Shown piece by piece: positions 1 to 8,851 of a DNA stretch of 64,000 bases. Both the position numbers and the translations under genes were made by a program. A model generated the notes under the pieces. The model did no database searches and was not told the DNA's origin. It was given only the letters and a program-made list of their open reading frames with translations. The stretch covers positions 372,001-436,000 of the forward strand of contig NZ_JMQN01000015.1 of the NCBI RefSeq assembly GCF_000705555.1, written 5' to 3'. Origin of the DNA: Marinobacterium lacunae (GTDB lineage Bacteria; Pseudomonadota; Gammaproteobacteria; Pseudomonadales; Balneatricaceae). Positions within the stretch are counted from its first letter, which is position 1. Each line of letters opens with the position of its first letter.

Positions 1-380
1 TGCCAGGGAGGGCTCAGGTTGCCAAAGCTTGAGTTGACCAGCACGAGGCGCTCTATCTGCTCTGGATACAGGCGTGCCCACTCCGTTGCGATCATCCCTC
101 CCATCGAAAGACCCAGTAGTTGGAAGGGGCCGGATGTGGCCAGTTCACAGCGCACACGCTCCAGTGTTAGCACGATATCAAGAGGGCTTTTCTCCCCGTA
201 CCGGTAGCCGTTACCCGGGGTGTCCGGGCAGATAACCCGGCACTGCAACCGATCGGCCAACTGTTGAGGAAAGCGGCCCCAGTGGCGCTGCTCACGCGCC
301 AGTCCCCTCAGCAATACCCAGGGAGTGGTGTCTTGGGCGGGGGCTGCACACGGGATGTACTCGGGTGAGCGATGGGTCAT
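1..380 (-). CDS. alpha/beta-fold hydrolase, C-terminus beyond the window
   Basis: The first 126 codons of an alpha/beta hydrolase are present; the gene runs off the left edge. The frame reads MTHRSPEYIP at the start, then the early strand segment WVLLRGLAREQRHWG, the oxyanion-region segment PDTPGNGY, and the nucleophile elbow GLSMGG, whose serine would be catalytic. The acid and histidine of the triad are outside the window. The ATG overlaps the stop of the upstream M14 peptidase gene in an ATGA, so the two are probably translated together. The substrate cannot be told from the sequence; esterase, lipase or amidase activity are all possible. Confidence 0.85.
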   Translation of the reverse strand, partial: MTHRSPEYIPCAAPAQDTTPWVLLRGLAREQRHWGRFPQQLADRLQCRVICPDTPGNGYRYGEKSPLDIVLTLERVRCELATSGPFQLLGLSMGGMIATEWARLYPEQIERLVLVNSSFGNLSPPW

Positions 381-1480
381 CGATGCGAGTCCTGACGTGC
401 CCAGCGGCGTTCGGCATAGCGTTGGTGACGCGCACGCGTCTCCGGGGCCGGTATCCAGTTGTGCCATGAACGTACCGCATCGATTAGAAACGTGAGCAGC
501 GCGTGGTGCCGTCGCAGGGTGCGGCGCTGGCGGTGCGGCACGGTAGGGTTGAACAGGCCGCTGTAGCTCGTCATCTGACGAAGGTTTTTCTTTACCCAGA
601 GCCAGGAACCCATTTCAAGCGTCAGTGGCAGAAAAGCCGCGTCGTGCCGGGTGTGGTATTCGCTGTAGAGGTAGTCCCACAGGTCGCCATGGGTGCGGTA
701 GTGATGATGCTGGGGCTCGAACAGGTAGGGGTGATGGGGGTGGGCGCGCTCGAACAGCCGCACCAGTGCGTGAAGCTCCGCCACATGTTCGAATAACCGG
801 TTACTACCGGCATAGGGAAACCAGACTCTATCGCGCATTCCAAAGCCAGAGTGGCAGTCCAGCGCGAGCACGAAAGGGGAGGTGGCGCACTGGTGCGTCA
901 CCAGATCGCATAGGGCCTGAGCCTCGGGCTGCATCGGCTGCTCGGCGTTGCCCCGGTACCAGGGCAGCCATGACGCCAGACGATGACCCGACACCAGCCA
1001 GGGGCTTGGCATTTCGGCGTCAATGGGGGCGTTGCGCATCAGATCCACACCCTGTCCGTTACTGCGCCACCCTCTGGCCATGCCTACAGGGTTGAGCAGC
1101 GGCAGGAAGATCAGCCGGATCTCGGTAAGCGTCTGTTTCAGACATTCGTCCCACTGCAGGCGGTGAATCAGAGTCGCCAGATGCGCGATCAGCAGCTGCG
1201 AACCGATTCGTTCGATACCGTGTATGCCGCCGCACAGAAGCATCACTGGCGCGTCAGCGCGTGTACTGCCAAGCTCGATGCTGTAGAGCGGCAGCTCCAC
1301 CGCACCATCGTATACAGTGCCGATTACGTCTGGACGCAGATAGCCTTCGCCCTTTCTTATCAGGCGTTGTACAAGGCGCATTTCAGGCAGGCGCTGGCGG
1401 CAGTAGTCTGCCAGCACTGTGTGCCGGGATATATCATTCGAGATGTCGAGCAGAGTATCCATCACCGCGGTCGTCTTCAC
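377..1480 (-). CDS. M14-family zinc metallopeptidase
   Basis: This 367-residue protein looks like a zinc carboxypeptidase of the M14 superfamily. The first two zinc ligands lie in GGIHGIE (His87 and Glu90). The third is probably His210 in ALDCHSG, and the catalytic acid is probably Glu289 in LTLEMGSW. The segment GVDLMRN near residue 148 corresponds to the substrate-binding Asn-Arg of the family. I see no signal peptide, so it probably acts in the cytoplasm. The open frame starts at a GTG (1480); an ATG six codons later (1462) is an alternative, and neither has a strong Shine-Dalgarno. It lies 54 bases after the solute-binding protein gene with no clear terminator between them, and overlaps the hydrolase gene by 4 bases. 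A role in trimming imported or cell-wall peptides is inference. Confidence 0.8.
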   Translation of the reverse strand: MKTTAVMDTLLDISNDISRHTVLADYCRQRLPEMRLVQRLIRKGEGYLRPDVIGTVYDGAVELPLYSIELGSTRADAPVMLLCGGIHGIERIGSQLLIAHLATLIHRLQWDECLKQTLTEIRLIFLPLLNPVGMARGWRSNGQGVDLMRNAPIDAEMPSPWLVSGHRLASWLPWYRGNAEQPMQPEAQALCDLVTHQCATSPFVLALDCHSGFGMRDRVWFPYAGSNRLFEHVAELHALVRLFERAHPHHPYLFEPQHHHYRTHGDLWDYLYSEYHTRHDAAFLPLTLEMGSWLWVKKNLRQMTSYSGLFNPTVPHRQRRTLRRHHALLTFLIDAVRSWHNWIPAPETRARHQRYAERRWARQDSHR

Positions 1481-1534
1481 CTGTAGGCGTCTTGCTAAAA
1501 GTGTAGACGTCCGACACGACGGCGTGACCGGTAC

Positions 1535-3016
1535 TTACTTGGTCCAGTGAATATCCTGCAATACAAACGAGGGGATAGGGCTGTTTTCCCAGAACCCGCT
1601 GAGGCTTCGGTGCATGAGGTTCTCTTCGGGACGGCGGAACAGGAACACATTCACGGCGTCATCGGCAAGTTTGCGTTGAGCCTCACCCAGCATCAGGTTG
1701 AGGTCATGAGGGGTGCGGGTGGCCAACACACGTTTCCAGATCGCCTTGAATTCGGTGTTGTCATAATTGAAGTAGTAGTCGTCTCTGGCATAAATATTCA
1801 TGTCCATCGGCTCGACGTGCATGATCAGTGTCAGGTCGTAATCCTTGTCGGTGAACACCTTCTTTAACCACTGTTTCCAGTCCACTTGTTCAAGCTCGAC
1901 CCGAAAACCCACTGCCTCCAGGTCGGAGGCGATCCGCACACCGCCGTAGCGACCGTAGTCGGTGGGGGGCAGGCTAAGCTTGATCAACCTGCCATCTGCA
2001 ACGCCTGCGTCAGTCAGCATCTGATGAGCCAGTTGAGGGTCATAGGCATACCGTTTCGTGAGGTCGACGTAGGCCGGGTGGGAGGGGACCAGGTGACTGC
2101 CGATCAGTTCGGGCTTTACGTCATCTCCGTATATGTCGAGCAAGCCATTGCGATTGATAGCATGAGAAAGCGCACGACGTACCTGCAGGTTGTCGAACGG
2201 TGCCCGGCCGTTATTGATGGCCAGTATCAGCTTGTTTTCCAAGCGTCGTGGAATAACGCGGTAATCGGGTCGCTGGGAAAACTGCGCGGTGGCGCGGGTG
2301 ACACTCACCAGCCCGTCGATCAGCCCTTCGGAGAGCATGTTCTCGGTGCCGATGCTTGAGCGCATAAACACGAACGATGCCGCCTTCAGTATTGCGTTCT
2401 TGCCCCAGTAGTCACCGTTGCGCACCAGATTGACCCGATTGCCCTTCTGCCATGATTTGAAACGGAAGGGCCCCGTTCCGATGGGCTTCGCTGCGTTGGT
2501 GGCCGCTGAGTCTGGATGCACGATAACGGCGGCGGGCAACGCCAGCGCGAAGGGCAGCAGGGAATCCGGCTGATGTAAGTGGATCAGCAGTGTCGTACGA
2601 TCTGACGTCTCTATTGAACTGATCTTCTCGAACCACTTCTTTTGCGGGTTGAGCGACCCCTCCCCGATGATGCGACGAAGGCTGTAAGCCGCGACATCGG
2701 CGTTGAAGGGACTGCCGTCATGAAACTGAACATCCCGGCGAAGTGTGAATGTGTAGACAAGCCCATCAGACGAAAGTGACCAGGCGCTGGCCAGTCTGGG
2801 AATCAGTTGGCCTTGACCGTCGATCATTGTCAGACCTTCGAATACATTCCCGTAGGTGATTTCGCCCGCCGCGGCAGCCGCGGTTACGGTAGGGTCGAGC
2901 GCAGGTGGTTCGAGCTGAATCCCTACACGGATATCATCGCGGGTGCTGGCGGTTGCGGTAAACGCTGAGGCTAGCAGACAGATAAGCGCCAGGAGCGCCT
3001 GAAGCTTTTTTATCAT
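1535..3016 (-). CDS. periplasmic solute-binding protein, peptide/nickel family (SBP_bac_5)
   Basis: A 493-residue extracellular binding protein of the OppA/DppA type. A signal peptide is clear: MIKK, a hydrophobic stretch, then cleavage around TATAS. There is no lipobox cysteine, so the mature protein should be free in the periplasm. Family features include GIQLEPPALDPT near the start, FTLRRDVQFHDGSPFNADV around residues 91-109, and GTGPFRFKSW. Its ATG overlaps the stop of the upstream diguanylate cyclase in an ATGA, implying coupled translation at matched levels. No permease or ATPase of a peptide ABC importer is nearby. The arrangement suggests a ligand-sensing partner for the cyclase rather than an importer component. 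The ligand is unknown; oligopeptides are the family norm. Confidence 0.88.
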   Translation of the reverse strand: MIKKLQALLALICLLASAFTATASTRDDIRVGIQLEPPALDPTVTAAAAAGEITYGNVFEGLTMIDGQGQLIPRLASAWSLSSDGLVYTFTLRRDVQFHDGSPFNADVAAYSLRRIIGEGSLNPQKKWFEKISSIETSDRTTLLIHLHQPDSLLPFALALPAAVIVHPDSAATNAAKPIGTGPFRFKSWQKGNRVNLVRNGDYWGKNAILKAASFVFMRSSIGTENMLSEGLIDGLVSVTRATAQFSQRPDYRVIPRRLENKLILAINNGRAPFDNLQVRRALSHAINRNGLLDIYGDDVKPELIGSHLVPSHPAYVDLTKRYAYDPQLAHQMLTDAGVADGRLIKLSLPPTDYGRYGGVRIASDLEAVGFRVELEQVDWKQWLKKVFTDKDYDLTLIMHVEPMDMNIYARDDYYFNYDNTEFKAIWKRVLATRTPHDLNLMLGEAQRKLADDAVNVFLFRRPEENLMHRSLSGFWENSPIPSFVLQDIHWTK

Positions 3017-4395
3017 GGTAGCGCCTCCTCCAGCGCCTGCGCGGTGCGAGACAGGCAGATTTTGTTTCTGCCGGAGCCTTTGGCCTCGTAGAGCGCGTCG
3101 TCTGCTTCCTTCAATGCCGCGTTCAGCGCGTCAAGTGCACCTTCGTCGCCCTCGGCCAAGGCCGTGCCCGGTTCCACCAGGGTCAGGCCGATACTCAATG
3201 TCAGGTAGATCGGCTCTCGTCCATCCAGATTGACTGGGTTGTGGCTCACATTACGGCAAAGTTTGTCAAAAATGGCCAACGTATCCTCGAGCGAACGTAC
3301 CGGCAGGACTGCCGCGAACTCCTCGCCGCCAAAGCGCGCGAGTATATCGTTGTCGCGCAGGCTATCCCTAATCAGCTGGGAGATGTGTATCAGGGCGCGA
3401 TCGCCGTTGGCATGACCGTAACGGTCGTTAACCTGCTTGAAATAGTCGATATCCAGCACGGCAACGCAGATCGGCTGCAGGCTTTGCTCCAGCAGACGAC
3501 GTGCGGCAACGTAGAGATGTCTGCGGTTGGCAAGACCGGTCAGGGAGTCATGCTCGGCCAGAAATGCCAGCTCATCATGTACCTGTTTCATGCGCGCTTC
3601 CTGCGACTGGATCCTCTGAACATAGCTCTTGACGGTTTCGGCCAACTGGGTGATTTCGTCCCGTCCATGATCGTTGAGTTCATCCGGCGTTAGCTCAACT
3701 TTACTGACAACACGCTGCATCCGCAGGATACGCCGCACCACCTTGAACTCGAAATACAGTGCGAACAGCAGTGTCGATAAAAGTACGAATAGCGTGAGCA
3801 GGAACAGATCGCGCTGGTGCTGGTCTATCTCGCTCTGCAGCTGGCTGCTCTGGCTGAACATCTGCTCACGCATCTCGGCGGCGAAGTAGCCGGTCTGTAC
3901 CGATAGTTTGCCCGAGAGGGCCTGATTGGCGGCCGAGAGCATCTGGATCTCTTCGAGATCGCTATCGAGTGCATCGCCATCGATCCGCACCCGAACAAGC
4001 GTGTTCAGGCGCTCTATATTGCTCAGCAGGACCGACTGTGTCTCCCGCAGTTCGAGCAGGAGGTTTTCATTGCCCGGCAGCGGCAGGATGTCGGTCATGT
4101 GCGCAATCCACGCCATCCGGTCGTTGAGCTCGACCATTGCGGTGCGCCGGTCGGCCTGCGTCGTAGACGCAATCATCAAGCCTGTGAGACGCGGCAGAGA
4201 TTCCACCTGTTGCACCATACGCACGGATGTCATCAGGTCGGGAATTTCTGAATTGGTCATTTGACCGACGGTGTCCTGGAGACGCCAGAGGGTTTTTGAG
4301 GTCAAAAGGGTAGCAGCGATTACCATTAAGGAAATCAGGAGTGTGATGCCGACGGTCTTGGTCGTAAGCCCAGAGGCAATTCTGCGCTGAAACAT
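3013..4395 (-). CDS. membrane diguanylate cyclase with periplasmic sensor domain and HAMP
   Basis: Predicted to make cyclic di-GMP from two GTP. Counting from the ATG at 4395 (460 residues), the order is: short basic cytoplasmic start (MFQRR), first membrane helix at about 14-33, a mostly helical periplasmic domain of about 160 residues, second membrane helix at about 197-216, a HAMP-like linker (RDEITQLAETV) and a GGDEF domain. The active site GGEEF is at about 356-360, and the inhibitory RxxD site (RDND) lies just before it, so product feedback is expected. The frame is open upstream to a TTG at 4569, but those 58 codons are AT-rich and unlike the rest, so the ATG just before the first membrane helix is preferred, although no good Shine-Dalgarno was seen. 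It overlaps the binding-protein gene by 4 bases. Confidence 0.85.
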   Translation of the reverse strand: MFQRRIASGLTTKTVGITLLISLMVIAATLLTSKTLWRLQDTVGQMTNSEIPDLMTSVRMVQQVESLPRLTGLMIASTTQADRRTAMVELNDRMAWIAHMTDILPLPGNENLLLELRETQSVLLSNIERLNTLVRVRIDGDALDSDLEEIQMLSAANQALSGKLSVQTGYFAAEMREQMFSQSSQLQSEIDQHQRDLFLLTLFVLLSTLLFALYFEFKVVRRILRMQRVVSKVELTPDELNDHGRDEITQLAETVKSYVQRIQSQEARMKQVHDELAFLAEHDSLTGLANRRHLYVAARRLLEQSLQPICVAVLDIDYFKQVNDRYGHANGDRALIHISQLIRDSLRDNDILARFGGEEFAAVLPVRSLEDTLAIFDKLCRNVSHNPVNLDGREPIYLTLSIGLTLVEPGTALAEGDEGALDALNAALKEADDALYEAKGSGRNKICLSRTAQALEEALP

Positions 4396-4628
4396 CTTGT
4401 CTACGCCGCTAGTCAGAGCAATGGGGAGTCCATCAGGATCGATAATTGTGTGTTTAATTAGCGACCATAGCTCTTTCAGTCCAATCCATGAATTGAACAT
4501 TAGATTCGTGTTAACTACAAGTTTAATACGCGGCACCTCAGCTATATTGGTGTCTGTAGGACGGGTCAAGAGGCGTGGGGCTGCTATTATGTGCCCAGCG
4601 TCCCGACAGATCCGATGAGAGGTGAGAA

Positions 4629-5237
4629 ATGCTAAGAGTCATAGTGTTACTGGTGACGCTGGGTGGCCTGTTCGGCTGCGCGGGGCCTCAATATTGGCAT
4701 GAGCCGCCGGGTGCGGCACAGAGCAGCGCTGAGTCGGAGGTGTGGCAGGGTATAGCACGTAATACCACTGTGCGTTATATCTCTGTTTCACCCTTAACGC
4801 AGGTCAGTGTGCGTTGTGCGTCCTATGAAGACCTGATTCGGCTTGAACGCAAGGGAAGTACACTTGATGTGCAACTCGGGCGTGACCCGGTGCTGGACTT
4901 GAATATACCGGTTGGTCAGGACGGTCGGTTCAGTACGGTGGTGCCCGTTGAGGGTGATACCTGGGTGTACGGCGGAGTCATGCTCATCGATGAGTCGCCT
5001 GTTCTGCATCTCTGGGGCCAGCTGGATGACGATAGCGGCATCGGGGTGGGGCGCATCAATGTGTCGCCGGGCGATGAGCGTCTGGGATGTCCCGGCCGGT
5101 TTCAGGTCAGCCGCAACGGAGGGCCTCCCGCCGAGTCAGAGCTTGGGTCTCCGTTCAGGGTGCAGTATTGGATCGATGAGCTGGATAGCAATGACGATCA
5201 CCTGATTCTGGGAGGTTGGCCTTTCCGTCGACACTAG
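4629..5237 (+). CDS. orphan lipoprotein of unknown function
   Basis: A 202-residue protein with a lipoprotein signal: MLRVIVLLVTLGGLFGCAG, with the lipobox LFGC placing the acylated cysteine at about residue 17. Residue +2 after the cysteine is Ala, not Asp, so outer-membrane sorting is expected by the usual Lol rule. The mature part is acidic and looks beta-rich, with no motif I recognise. A GAGAGGTGAG Shine-Dalgarno sits 2-3 bases before the ATG. It is divergent from the cyclase operon, and its stop lies inside a perfect hairpin. It may belong to the same envelope or signalling neighbourhood, but no function is assigned. Confidence 0.75.
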   Translation: MLRVIVLLVTLGGLFGCAGPQYWHEPPGAAQSSAESEVWQGIARNTTVRYISVSPLTQVSVRCASYEDLIRLERKGSTLDVQLGRDPVLDLNIPVGQDGRFSTVVPVEGDTWVYGGVMLIDESPVLHLWGQLDDDSGIGVGRINVSPGDERLGCPGRFQVSRNGGPPAESELGSPFRVQYWIDELDSNDDHLILGGWPFRRH

Positions 5238-5250
5238 GGTCGACGGAAAG
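5221..5250. terminator. perfect 12-bp hairpin between convergent genes
   Basis: Arms CTTTCCGTCGAC (5221-5232) and GTCGACGGAAAG (5239-5250) pair perfectly around a 6-base loop that contains the lipoprotein stop codon. A second inverted repeat, CGATCCGC/GCGGATCG (5251-5258 and 5269-5276), follows and overlaps the end of the convergent gene. Neither has a T-run, so this is a possible bidirectional transcription barrier or mRNA 3' stabiliser rather than a textbook intrinsic terminator. Confidence 0.45.
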
Positions 5251-5262
5251 CGATCCGCGTGA

Positions 5263-5670
5263 TCAGGTGCGGATCGTCGGGTAGGAGAACGCGGCGATCA
5301 CGTCACCCTGCGCAGCGCCGGTCAGATTTTTGTCGAGATCCCGATGCAGAGACTTGCGCAGATGGTTGTCCATCGAATCGCGCAGAAGACCGAGAAAATG
5401 GGGCGGTGCCGCCATATAGAAGCCGCCTATTTCATTGGTGTCTAACGCATGGCGAACTTTGGCCATGATATCGCGTGCAAAGCGCTGGTCTTCGGTTTGG
5501 CGGACGCTGCCTTTTTCAGGTACGCCCGGATGGTCGGTTTTCAGGGCACTGTCCTTGACCCGTGCTTCCGGGTGTACGAGATCCATCACCTCCAGAAGCT
5601 CTCCCTTGGGTCGGTCCTGTGCGTAAACGATCGCTTTCGACGCATCGGCTACAACAATCCAGTCTGGCAT
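5263..5670 (-). CDS. host attachment family protein (Host_attach)
   Basis: A 135-residue soluble protein matching the family annotated as 'required for attachment to host cells'. Typical features are the start PDWIVVADASKAIVY, the middle DQRFARDIMAKV, and FYMAAPPHFLGLLRDSM. The fold resembles the release-factor-like/baeRF group seen in small bacterial stress or translation-associated proteins; that link is from family knowledge, not shown here. The frame is open to 5682, but the second ATG (5670) has AGGTG 4 bases upstream, so it is the likelier start. The gene stands alone between a lipoprotein (convergent) and a c-di-GMP protein. The family name derives from Agrobacterium and does not prove host association here. 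Confidence 0.8.
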   Translation of the reverse strand: MPDWIVVADASKAIVYAQDRPKGELLEVMDLVHPEARVKDSALKTDHPGVPEKGSVRQTEDQRFARDIMAKVRHALDTNEIGGFYMAAPPHFLGLLRDSMDNHLRKSLHRDLDKNLTGAAQGDVIAAFSYPTIRT

Positions 5671-5745
5671 AAAGCACCTCATCTTTGTTTGAGCATCAAC
5701 GAGCTTGCCCGACTAAGTATTGTCTATTTTGCGCTGACTGCATGG

Positions 5746-8613
5746 TCAGGAAGTGACCGAGTGGGTGTGCTGTGTAAGCCAGGCCTCGATATCATCGCCT
5801 GGCAGCGGTTTGGCATACAGATATCCCTGTGCCTGATCGCAGCCCGACGCTTTCAGTAGGGCTGCCTGAGACTCGCTCTCCACGCCCTCGGCGACAACGG
5901 CGAGCTTGAGGCTCTGCCCCAGTGCAAGGATGGTCTTGATGATCTGGGCATCGTCCTCGTCGGCAATCGCATCGAGAACGAATGAGCGGTCAATCTTGAG
6001 GATGTCGATTGGCAGACGGCGCAGATAGGCAAGGCTGGAATAGCCGGTGCCAAAGTCGTCGACGGCGATGCGAACGCCCGCCTGTCTGAATTGGTTCAAC
6101 AGCCCGGTTACCCCTTCAGGGTTTTTCATCAAGGCGCTTTCTGTCAGTTCGAGTTCAAGCGAGGAGGGTGGAATGCCCCGCTGGTGTGCGAGTGCGCACA
6201 GTTGCTGATACAGGTCGCCGGTCTCAAGCTGTCGGGCCGATATGTTGATCGCGACTTTCAGATCGAGCCCCTGAGCGCGCCAAATGGCGGTTTGTCGGCA
6301 GGCTTCTCCAATTACCCAGGCGCCTATGTCGCAGATCAGCGCATTTTCTTCCGCCAATGGAATGAACTCACCGGGTGCCTGCATGCCGCGAGTGGGGTGT
6401 CGCCAGCGCAGCAGTGCTTCAACGCCGGTTACGGTATTGGATGCCAGGTCGATCTTCGGCTGATAGTGGAGCTCCAGCTCGTTGTTGCTGATCGCCCTGC
6501 GCAGGTCCATCTCCAGTGTAAGCCGCCGGGTTGTGCGCTCAAGCATCTCCTGGCGGAAGAAACGGTAGGTGTTACCGCCGGCTTCCTTGGCCGCGTACAT
6601 CGCCATATCCGCACGCTTCATCAACTCCAGCGGCTGGTTGCTGTCTTCAGGGAAGAACGCCATCCCCATCGAGGCGGTTATCTCAAGCCGATAACCGGGC
6701 AGCGCTATGGGGCGCGCGATCTCGTCGAGCAGCTGTTGTGCTTTAGTGGCGCAATCGCGCGCTGATGTCAGATTCTCCATCAGCACCAGAAACTCATCGC
6801 CGCCCACGCGGGCTACGGTATCGGTCGTGCGCAGGCAGCGTCGAATTCTGTCGCCAACCTGTTGTAGCAGGTTGTCGCCCATGTCGTGCCCAAGGGCGTC
6901 ATTGATCCCCTTGAAGCGATCGAGATCGATGAATGTCACCGACAGGCGCTTGTTCTCGCGATGCGACTGCGCCAGTGCATGACCCAGCCGCTCAAGCAGC
7001 AGTTCACGGTTGGGGAGGCCTGTGAGCGCATCGTGAAACGCCAGATGCTCGATATGTTCATCCTTGCGGCGCAGCTCGGTAATGTCATGGAACACCGCCA
7101 CGTAACGGACCGGATTTCCCAGACTGTCGTCGATACGGTTGATTGTCAGCCACTCGAGAAAGGCTTGTCCGCCTTTGCGCCGGTTCCACAACTCCCCCTG
7201 CCATTGCCCCTCGGTGAGCAGTGCGTCCCACATCTCGCGGTAGAAGTCGGCCTTTTGGTGCTCCGATTTCAGCATGCTGGGCTTGCGGCCGAGCGCTTCG
7301 GCCGCGCCGTAGCCGGTAATCTCGGTAAAGGCGGGGTTGGTCGATATGATTCGACCGCTGGCGTCGGTGATCATCACGCCCTCGGCTGAGGCGTGAAACA
7401 CGCTGGCGGCCAGGCGCAGCTCCTCCTCGGCGCGCTTCAGTTCGGTCAGGTCACGACCGACAGCCAGCACACTGCCCGGCAGTCCGTCGGCATCGGGTTC
7501 AGGCACGATGCGCATGGCAAAGTGGCGTCGGTGGCCATCGGGCGCTGCGAACACCATATCCATTTCGGTGGCTTTAGCGGTTTTCGCAATCCGTCTGGCC
7601 TGCTCCTTCAGCAGCGCGAAACTGCCGCCGTTCATTGTTTGCTCAAGGTTCCGAACCTGCTGATCGCTCACCGGCTGCGGCAGCAGGCGCTGCATGGCCG
7701 GGTTGGCGTACAGCAACTCGCCCTGCCTATCCATGCGCAACACGGTGTCGGGCAGGTTGTGGGTCAGCGTTCGAAACGCCTGCTCGCGTCGGGCGAGTTT
7801 CTCTTCGGCGAGGCGTTTGTCGGTGTTGTCCTGCATCATCAACAACAGGTGGCGCTGACCGTCGATATCGAAGCTGGACAGATGGATCTCTGCCCAGAGC
7901 GTGACGTTGAAGGAGGTTGTGTACTGGCGCTCGAGCGTCTCGGATGTGTGGGCGGAAAGGACCCTGGTGGCGGCATCCAGCAGGCCGCTGCGAAACCAGG
8001 ATTCCAGCTGTGTGAAGTTCTGCGCCAGTAGCTGCTTGCGAGAGCCGCCGGTCATCCGCTCGGCGGCGGTATTGGCCAGAATGCATTGTCCGGTGTGTTG
8101 GTACACCAGTATCGCGGAAGCGGAGGCTTCGAGTATCGACTCGTTGAGCTTCAGCGAATACTTCAGTTTGACCTCGGTGTCGGCCAGTGCACGTGTGCGT
8201 GAGGTAACACGCCGCTCCAGCTCTTCGTTGAGCTTAAAGATTTCACAGCCTTGAGCGCAGCGGTCACGGAGGTTACGCACATAGAAAAGCTCGGCGTGCG
8301 CGCCTTCATGCGTCCAGGGGATAATACGCGTCTCGACAGGGAGCAGATTGCCGGTCAGATCGAGCCATCTGTCAAAAGAGGGGGCACTTTCGCCTTCAGC
8401 TGTTAACCGAGATACACGCGATTGCAAGCGGGCCTGATCGGCGTGATGGACGCGATCCAGCATCGGGGTGCCGATCAGCTGTTCGGCACAGGCAGCTCCC
8501 AAGAGCTCCAGCGCAGCCGGGTTCAGGTACACAAACTCACCGCGCTGCGTCAGCACTAGTGGCTCGAGCGATCGTTCTGCCTGACGGCGAAAAGGGTTGT
8601 CGGTGCTGAGCAC
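5746..8613 (-). CDS. cytoplasmic multi-PAS GGDEF-EAL protein
   Basis: A soluble c-di-GMP enzyme of about 955 residues with no membrane helix. Order from the GTG at 8613: PAS 1 (about 15-115), coiled coil (about 125-155), PAS 2 (about 155-265), PAS 3 (about 280-390), PAS 4 with PAC motif (about 400-515), GGDEF (about 520-690) and EAL (about 700-945). The cyclase motif GGDEF (about 604-608) and its RxxD inhibitory site (RTTD) are intact. EAL-domain residues also look intact (GVEALLRW, ELTESALM, DDFGTGYSSL, KIDRSF), so both cyclase and phosphodiesterase activity are possible. The frame is open to a GTG at 8730, but GGGGAG lies 7 bases before the GTG at 8613, which directly precedes PAS 1. It is divergent from the deacetylase-like gene. 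Confidence 0.88.
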   Translation of the reverse strand: MLSTDNPFRRQAERSLEPLVLTQRGEFVYLNPAALELLGAACAEQLIGTPMLDRVHHADQARLQSRVSRLTAEGESAPSFDRWLDLTGNLLPVETRIIPWTHEGAHAELFYVRNLRDRCAQGCEIFKLNEELERRVTSRTRALADTEVKLKYSLKLNESILEASASAILVYQHTGQCILANTAAERMTGGSRKQLLAQNFTQLESWFRSGLLDAATRVLSAHTSETLERQYTTSFNVTLWAEIHLSSFDIDGQRHLLLMMQDNTDKRLAEEKLARREQAFRTLTHNLPDTVLRMDRQGELLYANPAMQRLLPQPVSDQQVRNLEQTMNGGSFALLKEQARRIAKTAKATEMDMVFAAPDGHRRHFAMRIVPEPDADGLPGSVLAVGRDLTELKRAEEELRLAASVFHASAEGVMITDASGRIISTNPAFTEITGYGAAEALGRKPSMLKSEHQKADFYREMWDALLTEGQWQGELWNRRKGGQAFLEWLTINRIDDSLGNPVRYVAVFHDITELRRKDEHIEHLAFHDALTGLPNRELLLERLGHALAQSHRENKRLSVTFIDLDRFKGINDALGHDMGDNLLQQVGDRIRRCLRTTDTVARVGGDEFLVLMENLTSARDCATKAQQLLDEIARPIALPGYRLEITASMGMAFFPEDSNQPLELMKRADMAMYAAKEAGGNTYRFFRQEMLERTTRRLTLEMDLRRAISNNELELHYQPKIDLASNTVTGVEALLRWRHPTRGMQAPGEFIPLAEENALICDIGAWVIGEACRQTAIWRAQGLDLKVAINISARQLETGDLYQQLCALAHQRGIPPSSLELELTESALMKNPEGVTGLLNQFRQAGVRIAVDDFGTGYSSLAYLRRLPIDILKIDRSFVLDAIADEDDAQIIKTILALGQSLKLAVVAEGVESESQAALLKASGCDQAQGYLYAKPLPGDDIEAWLTQHTHSVTS

Positions 8614-8851
8614 TGGTTTGCTCCCCGTATAACCGGACGAAGGAGATAGGCGTCGGTGATTGACTACGGTTTTATTGTCGGGCAGGCCTGTCTTTTTGCC
8701 ATTGACGGTCGTCAAGCTTGAGGAGCGCACGGGAATCCCGTCGTCGTGTCTGCGTATGATGGCACCTGATCGAGCCGTAAAACGTCCTAGGCCTTTCTCT
8801 GTACTCCCGGCCGATTTCTGCTGTACTGAGAGGTAGATGGGGGGAGTGCTT

